DNA of 64,000 nucleotides, taken from the NCBI GenBank assembly GCA_947474755.1, contig CANJJE010000006.1, positions 1 to 64,000 of the forward strand, given 5' to 3'. This stretch comes from Burkholderiales bacterium (GTDB lineage: Bacteria > Pseudomonadota > Gammaproteobacteria > Burkholderiales > Burkholderiaceae_C). The notes under the pieces were generated by a model. It was given only the letters and a program-made list of their open reading frames with translations, did not search any database and had not been told where the DNA came from. Positions 62,289 through 64,000 of the stretch are shown here, piece by piece. Position 1 is the first letter of the stretch, and the number at the start of each line of letters is the position of its first letter. Made by a program: the position numbers and the translations under genes.

Positions 62289-63644
62289 TCAGCGCTGCTT
62301 GCGATCGCTCATCCACCCTTCAAGGTAGTGGATGTTGGTGCCGCCCTCGATGAACTTCGCATCGGCCATCAGTTCGCGGTGCAAGGGAATGTTGGTCGAG
62401 ATGCCTTCGATCACCGTCTCCGACAGCGCGATGCGCATGCGCGCCAGTGCCTGCTCCCGGGTGTCGCCGTGCACGATGATCTTGCCGATCATCGAGTCAT
62501 AGTTCGGTGGCACGTAGTAGTTGGTGTAGGCATGCGAATCGACCCGTACGCCGGGACCCCCCGGCGGATGCCAGGTGGTGATGCGGCCGGGCGACGGGAT
62601 GAACTTGTAGGGGTCTTCGGCATTGATGCGGCACTCGATCGAATGCCCGCGGCACTCGATCTGCCGTTGCGTGAACGGCAGCTTTTCCATCGCTGCGACG
62701 CGAATCTGCATCTGCACGATATCGATGCCGGTCACCAGTTCGGTCACCGGATGTTCGACCTGCACGCGGGTGTTCATCTCGATGAAGAAGAACTCGCCGT
62801 CCTCGTAGAGGAACTCGAATGTTCCGGCGCCGCGATAGCCGATTTTCTTGCACGCTGCAGCGCAGCGTTCGCCGATGCGCTCGATCACTCGGCGAGGGAT
62901 GCCCGGTGCAGGCGCCTCCTCGATGATCTTCTGATGACGCCGCTGCATCGAACAGTCACGGTCGCCCAGCCACACTGCATTGCGGTGCTGGTCAGCGAGC
63001 ACCTGTATCTCGATGTGCCGGGGGTTCTCGAGGAACTTCTCCATGTACACCGCCGGGTTGCCGAAAGCGGCTCCCGCTTCGCTGCGCGTGGTCTGCACGG
63101 CGTGGAGCAGTGCGGCTTCGGTGTGCACCACCCGCATGCCGCGCCCGCCACCGCCCCCGGCAGCCTTGATGATCACCGGGTAGCCAATTGCGCGCGCTGC
63201 TCGCACGATGTCGCGAGGGTCGTCACCCAGTGCGCCCTCGCCGCCGGGCACGCAGGGCACGCCTGACTTGATCATCGCCTGCTTGGCCGACACCTTGTCG
63301 CCCATCATGCGGATGCACTCGGGGGTTGGGCCGATGAAGGTGAATCCGCTGCGCTCGACGCGCTCTGCGAAGTCGGCGTTCTCGGACAGGAAGCCATAGC
63401 CGGGGTGAATCGCCTCGGCATCGGTGACCTCGGCGGTCGAGATGATCGCCGGCATGTTCAGGTAGCTCAGGCTGGACGCGGCCGGGCCGATGCATACCGC
63501 CTCGTCGGCGAGCTTCACATACTTCGCGTCCCGGTCTGCCTCGGAGTACACGACGACCGACTGGATGCCGAGCTCGCGACATGCGCGCTGGATCCGCAGG
63601 GCAATCTCACCCCTGTTCGCTATCAGTATTTTCTTGAACATCAA
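62289..63644 (-). CDS. accC: Biotin carboxylase subunit of acetyl-CoA carboxylase
   Basis: 451-residue ATP-grasp enzyme that carboxylates biotin on AccB, the first committed step of fatty-acid synthesis. [20 protein letters not shown] opens the protein; the glycine-rich lid [14 protein letters not shown] and the active-site stretch [17 protein letters not shown] are intact. It lies 10 bases after accB. Confidence 0.98.
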   Translation of the reverse strand: MMFKKILIANRGEIALRIQRACRELGIQSVVVYSEADRDAKYVKLADEAVCIGPAASSLSYLNMPAIISTAEVTDAEAIHPGYGFLSENADFAERVERSGFTFIGPTPECIRMMGDKVSAKQAMIKSGVPCVPGGEGALGDDPRDIVRAARAIGYPVIIKAAGGGGGRGMRVVHTEAALLHAVQTTRSEAGAAFGNPAVYMEKFLENPRHIEIQVLADQHRNAVWLGDRDCSMQRRHQKIIEEAPAPGIPRRVIERIGERCAAACKKIGYRGAGTFEFLYEDGEFFFIEMNTRVQVEHPVTELVTGIDIVQMQIRVAAMEKLPFTQRQIECRGHSIECRINAEDPYKFIPSPGRITTWHPPGGPGVRVDSHAYTNYYVPPNYDSMIGKIIVHGDTREQALARMRIALSETVIEGISTNIPLHRELMADAKFIEGGTNIHYLEGWMSDRKQR

Positions 63645-63654
63645 ACGGCCCGCA

Positions 63655-64000
63655 TCACTCGACGATGAACAGAGGTTGCCCGTATTCCACCGCCTGGCCG
63701 TTCTCGCACAGGATGCGGGTGATCCGACCGGAGTGGTCGGCCTCGATCTCGTTCATGATCTTCATCGCTTCAATGATGCAGACCGCCTCGCCCTCCTTCA
63801 CCTCGGAGCCGATGTCGACCAGCGGCTTGCCGCCAGGGCTGGACGAGCGGTAGAAGGTGCCGACCATCGGTGACTTGACGGTGTGACCAGTCGCTGCGAC
63901 ATCAGCGGCGACCGGCGCTTGTGGCGGTGGCGTCACATCCGCGACTGGCCGTGGGGCAGGTGGCGCGATGACATAGCTGGGTGCGGCGGCATGTGGATCG
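63655..64000 (-). CDS. accB: AccB, biotin carboxyl carrier protein (partial)
   Basis: The C-terminal 114 residues of the carrier protein. The biotinyl domain has the lysine to be biotinylated in [13 protein letters not shown], and the upstream proline/alanine-rich linker reads on to the window edge with no stop. The N-terminal part lies outside. A GTG inside this frame would make a shorter protein, but the linker continuing upstream shows it is not the start. First gene of accB-accC-prmA. Confidence 0.95.
   Translation of the reverse strand, partial: DPHAAAPSYVIAPPAPRPVADVTPPPQAPVAADVAATGHTVKSPMVGTFYRSSSPGGKPLVDIGSEVKEGEAVCIIEAMKIMNEIEADHSGRITRILCENGQAVEYGQPLFIVE

Overview
The window reads as a chromosomal segment of a GC-rich betaproteobacterium, most likely Burkholderiales (inference). 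The evidence is the gene neighbourhoods pilB-pilC-pilD-coaE-zapD-yacG, rplU-rpmA-obgE-proB and accB-accC-prmA-DUF3426, a lysine/alanine/proline-rich histone H1-like protein, and a HrcA/CIRCE-controlled groESL. Almost all of it is conserved housekeeping sequence. The accessory part is the left end, about 1-11.3 kb.

1-7.5 kb: the 3' end of a soluble di-iron monooxygenase (SDIMO) operon in the order large hydroxylase subunit (C-terminal end only), 2Fe-2S/FAD reductase, small hydroxylase subunit, coupling protein. This is the order of propane/tetrahydrofuran monooxygenases of the prmABCD/mimABCD type. It is followed by a divergent GroEL-like chaperonin, an inactivated IS3-type transposase fragment and a sigma54-dependent AcoR/BmoR-type activator. 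7.9-11.3 kb, opposite strand: a LysR regulator, a Tat-exported gluconate-dehydrogenase-type small subunit and a GMC flavoprotein with a C-x5-C-x3-C cluster motif, plausibly an alcohol dehydrogenase acting on the monooxygenase product (inference).

11.4-17.8 kb: an orphan homodimeric E1 (pyruvate/2-oxoacid dehydrogenase) divergent from an Lrp/AsnC regulator, the periplasmic methionine-sulfoxide repair pair MsrPQ, a small conserved protein and a dihaem cytochrome c4. 17.8-25.4 kb: engB, a patatin/beta-barrel protein, a DUF1631 protein and groESL with CIRCE and a heat-shock-like promoter. 25.4-31 kb: yacG, zapD, coaE and the type IV pilus genes pilD, pilC, pilB. 31-39.4 kb: tRNA-Pro, ispB, rplU-rpmA-obgE-proB, rppH, proS, a lytic transglycosylase, ubiX and grxD. 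39.4-40.1 kb holds no intact gene, only a possible pseudogene.

40.1-49.6 kb: release-factor and haem genes (prmC/hemK, prfA, hemA), miaB, tRNA-Met, both SRP GTPases (ftsY, ffh), a CcsA-like protein and a PP0621-type protein. 49.6-53.7 kb: the PilS-PilR two-component system, which probably controls pilin expression, then ampD. 53.7-59.3 kb: two tandem NrdR-box-like operators in front of the class Ia ribonucleotide reductase genes nrdA (two ATP-cones) and nrdB, then the histone H1-like repeat protein. 59.3-64 kb: a PfkB kinase, DUF3426 protein, prmA, accC and the C-terminal part of accB, which runs off the window.

Two unrelated gene pairs share names here. The methyltransferases PrmC (release factors) and PrmA (ribosomal L11) are not the propane monooxygenase prm genes. 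All functional calls come from motifs and family recognition by reading; no database search was run.
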